NCBI GenBank assembly: GCA_913040875.1
Contig: CAJWHX010000026.1
Span: 1 to 16,004 of the forward strand
DNA: 16,004 nucleotides
DNA from: an uncultured Pseudomonadota bacterium
GTDB taxonomy: Bacteria; Myxococcota; UBA796
Direction: 5' to 3'
Positions 14,120 through 16,004 of the stretch are shown in pieces (positions within the stretch are counted from its first letter, which is position 1; each line of letters begins with the position of its first letter). Under the pieces are notes generated by a model that saw nothing but the letters and a program-made list of their open reading frames with translations, ran no database searches and had not been told where the DNA came from. A program made the translations under genes and the position numbers.

Positions 14120-14835
14120 ACTTCCCCATTCTAGATGGATCGGTATCCTTAGGTCTATCGATTCCAATGTACAATGAAGAAGGCGCCGTAGATCAGGTCA
14201 TACACCAAACCATGTATGTACTTCGGAAAGCCAACATTCCTTTTCAGTTGGCAGTGGTGAACAATGGTTCTACCGACTCAACAGGTGCTATCATCGACAA
14301 CCTGAGTACGCAAAACTCTGAAATCACACCAATCCACTTTAACAGCAATCAAGGCTATGGAGGAGGGATACTGGCTGGAATGCGTGCCTTAACAGCACAG
14401 AACTTGGATTGCGTTGGATGGATGTGGGGTGATGGACAAGTTTTACCCGATGTTCTTCCAAAATTGGTCAAAGCCTGTTCACAGGGTGCACACTTAGCCA
14501 AAGCAGAGCGTACCCAACGTGAAGATGGAGTGGTTCGGAAATTGGTTTCAAAGGGCTATTCACTTGCTATGAAAAGCACATCAGCTGACAGTACAGACAT
14601 CAATGGATGCCCCAAAATTTTCCGACTGGATGCATGGGAAGCATTGACGATAGAGTCTCAAGATTGGTTTTTGGATGCCGAAGTCATATTGGAGGCTGGT
14701 CGCAATCAGTTTCAAATCCATCAAGAATCGGTAACAATGCAACCAAGACAATACAATAAGTCCAAAGTGAATGTCCGAACAGTTCTGGAGTTTGGCGTCA
14801 ATATTCTCAAATGGAAACTCCACAATAGAGAGTGA
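14116..14835 (+). CDS. Family 2 glycosyltransferase (polyprenyl-phosphate glycosyltransferase-like)
   Basis: The 239-residue product is a GT-A-fold family 2 enzyme. Visible blocks are LSIPMYNEEGAV (about 14-25), VVNNGSTDSTGAII (47-60, with Asn-Asn where many members have Asp-Asp), NQGYGGGILAGM (78-89), WMWGDGQVLPDVLPKLV (102-118, the DxD-like metal region) and DINGCPKIFR (161-170) with WFLDAEV (184-190). The pattern is closest to dolichyl/polyprenyl-phosphate sugar transferases, which move a sugar from a nucleotide donor to a lipid carrier at the inner membrane; there are no C-terminal membrane helices, so it is a short soluble or peripheral form. The start overlaps the rnhB stop (ATGA), and its stop overlaps the next gene start, so all three are probably co-translated. 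Confidence 0.88.
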   Translation: MNFPILDGSVSLGLSIPMYNEEGAVDQVIHQTMYVLRKANIPFQLAVVNNGSTDSTGAIIDNLSTQNSEITPIHFNSNQGYGGGILAGMRALTAQNLDCVGWMWGDGQVLPDVLPKLVKACSQGAHLAKAERTQREDGVVRKLVSKGYSLAMKSTSADSTDINGCPKIFRLDAWEALTIESQDWFLDAEVILEAGRNQFQIHQESVTMQPRQYNKSKVNVRTVLEFGVNILKWKLHNRE

Positions 14836-15965
14836 TGAACATGAATCACGCTGAAGAATCGAGACCAATCAGGCTCAAGTCATGGCGCCCTGTTAACCTT
14901 GGGGAATGGTGCGGTGTTGGAATACTTCAAATTGGTTGGCTTACACATCTTATCGCCACGGTGGATTTACTTGGTGGTGTATTCATGTTTCCAGCCGGTC
15001 TTGTTTTTCTCCATATACATACACTTGTGGTGCTCTTTGGGTTGACCCTGCTTGCTTTTCGTAAATGGTTCAGTATACCCTTCGTCCTCTTTTCCCTATT
15101 TGGAGTCTTTTCAGACTGGAATCCTAGGCCCCCCAAGCTAAAGTCTCCTGCAGAAAAGATGATACCCATCATGACATGGAATATCCAAGGGTTGGATACA
15201 CTCACAAACCCCAAAAAAACTTGTGCCATCGACTTTTTACAGTCATGGCTGAACGAAGAAAACAACAATGGTACTATTCTGTTGCAAGAGGTACCAAAGT
15301 CTGCTGTCAATCGATTGGAGAAGGAACTGGATGTACACTGCACTTGGAACAGCTATTTCAATCATTCAAAAATTGGGCTTCTAGTCTGTTCCGGACAGGA
15401 TTGGCGATTCAGATTTGAAAATCACCGTACAATGGACACAGGATCCAGCTATGGTTTTCAACAGGTCGAACTCTCACAAGGTAAAAGATACCGCTTCAAT
15501 ATTTTAAATGTGCACATGCCAAGTTTGGCAATGGTGGCTCGCAAACAAGGCATTAAGACACGTCGAACCATTGCGGAAACATTGAAAGCGAACCGCAACC
15601 CCACAACCTACGCACACCTGCTAAAAGCACAACATAAGGCCCATCAATCATCCATGGAGCGCATTGCAGACCTCAGTAAAAAATTAAAAGACCCCACCGT
15701 CATAGGAGGAGATTTCAACACCCCTCCAACAGGGTCGGTCCATGATGTGTTAACATCTATCGGTATGCAAGATGCCCATACAGAGGTTGGTCGGGGCTGG
15801 GGATTTACGACTGAAAGATTTGGGATTCTATTCAGTCGAATCGATTTTCTCTATGGGTCGAAAGAGTTAACGTGGTTTGAAGAAAGCATTGTACATAACG
15901 ATATAGACTGTTCCGATCACTTTCCAGTCACTGCTACTTTTATACTCCCCTCAGTCCATGGATGA
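14835..15965 (+). CDS. Membrane-anchored endonuclease/exonuclease/phosphatase-family protein
   Basis: The 376-residue product has a hydrophobic N-terminal third with probable membrane segments at about residues 24-43, 48-72 and 80-93. An EEP-superfamily domain (Mg-dependent phosphodiesterase or nuclease fold) follows from about residue 108. Its motifs are visible in order: MTWNIQG (Asn116), LLQEV (Glu152, metal ligand), NVHMP, GGDFNTPP (catalytic Asp and Asn), RIDFLYGS and the final SDHFPV (catalytic His). The domain is probably outside the inner membrane and could cleave a phosphodiester or phosphomonoester in nucleic acid, sugar-phosphate or phospholipid. The neighbouring glycosyltransferase suggests an envelope substrate, but this is inference. 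The start is ATG 14835, overlapping the previous TGA; GTG 14832 or ATG 14841 are alternatives, the last with GAGAG eight bases upstream. Confidence 0.85.
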   Translation: MNMNHAEESRPIRLKSWRPVNLGEWCGVGILQIGWLTHLIATVDLLGGVFMFPAGLVFLHIHTLVVLFGLTLLAFRKWFSIPFVLFSLFGVFSDWNPRPPKLKSPAEKMIPIMTWNIQGLDTLTNPKKTCAIDFLQSWLNEENNNGTILLQEVPKSAVNRLEKELDVHCTWNSYFNHSKIGLLVCSGQDWRFRFENHRTMDTGSSYGFQQVELSQGKRYRFNILNVHMPSLAMVARKQGIKTRRTIAETLKANRNPTTYAHLLKAQHKAHQSSMERIADLSKKLKDPTVIGGDFNTPPTGSVHDVLTSIGMQDAHTEVGRGWGFTTERFGILFSRIDFLYGSKELTWFEESIVHNDIDCSDHFPVTATFILPSVHG

Positions 15966-16004
15966 TTCGATGGACAAGTCACTAGGCTCTGTGTCAGATG
16001 GCTG
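15951..16004 (-). other. Window edge: possible tail of a convergent gene, or start of a new one
   Basis: On the minus strand an 18-codon frame enters from the window edge and ends with TGA at 15951, giving an acidic Ser/Asp-rich tail (QPSDTEPSDLSIESSMD) that would overlap the previous gene by 15 bases. On the plus strand an ATG at 15970 opens a frame that also runs off the edge. The sequence here is too short to decide between them. Confidence 0.2.

Noticed and set aside
1..16004. CRISPR array, insertion sequence or prophage
   Set aside because: No regularly spaced repeats, transposase, integrase or phage structural genes were seen on either strand.

Overview
The window looks like chromosomal DNA of a free-living Gram-negative bacterium with roughly balanced base composition, most plausibly a Myxococcota-like ('deltaproteobacterial') lineage. 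This is inferred from a MopE-type Asp-rich metal-binding motif, planctomycete/myxobacterial-style secreted cytochromes (DUF1588/DUF1501 class), several lipoproteins and multiple formylglycine-generating-enzyme-like (FGE/SUMF1) domains. No rRNA or other phylogenetic marker settles the taxonomy. The first ~300 bases are quite different: 47 G/C in 300 by hand count (about 16%), against about 52% in the next 120. They abruptly replace the 3' end of a DUF1501 gene, so they are either an assembly chimera or a very recent insertion.

Layout. 1-~300: AT-rich foreign segment with one small unknown ORF. ~300-4502 (minus strand): a four-gene operon read leftward, FGE-like lipoprotein, DUF1588-type haem lipoprotein, small cytochrome c lipoprotein, truncated DUF1501 protein; the last three are joined by ATGA overlaps. 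4659-5687 (plus): an unrecognised lipoprotein. 5713-7410 (minus): a protein made of three tandem FGE-like domains. 7435-7624 (minus): tRNA-Trp(CCA) with a clear sigma-70 promoter and a terminator hairpin. 7690-8172 (minus): SlyD. 8312-10864 (plus): a compact operon of type III polyketide synthase, crotonase-fold enzyme and GNAT acyltransferase. 10819-12290 (minus): hpf-pyrC, coupled by a TAATG overlap. 12580-13108 (plus): ndk with a textbook terminator. 13134-15965 (plus): small unknown protein, archaeal-type RNase HII, family-2 glycosyltransferase, and a membrane-anchored endonuclease/exonuclease/phosphatase-family protein, the last three overlapping.

How it works together. The left third encodes secreted or envelope proteins: cytochromes that probably act with the DUF1501 partner, plus FGE-fold proteins that lack the two-cysteine active site of true FGE. 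The middle holds a small candidate secondary-metabolite locus resembling the DpgA/DpgB part of dihydroxyphenylacetate synthesis, without the oxygenase. The right half is housekeeping (protein folding, ribosome hibernation, pyrimidine synthesis, nucleotide balance, RNA removal from DNA) plus an envelope-related pair. The most noteworthy items are the triple FGE protein, the type III PKS mini-operon, the archaeal-type RNase HII, the very short lipoprotein signals, and the composition break at ~300.
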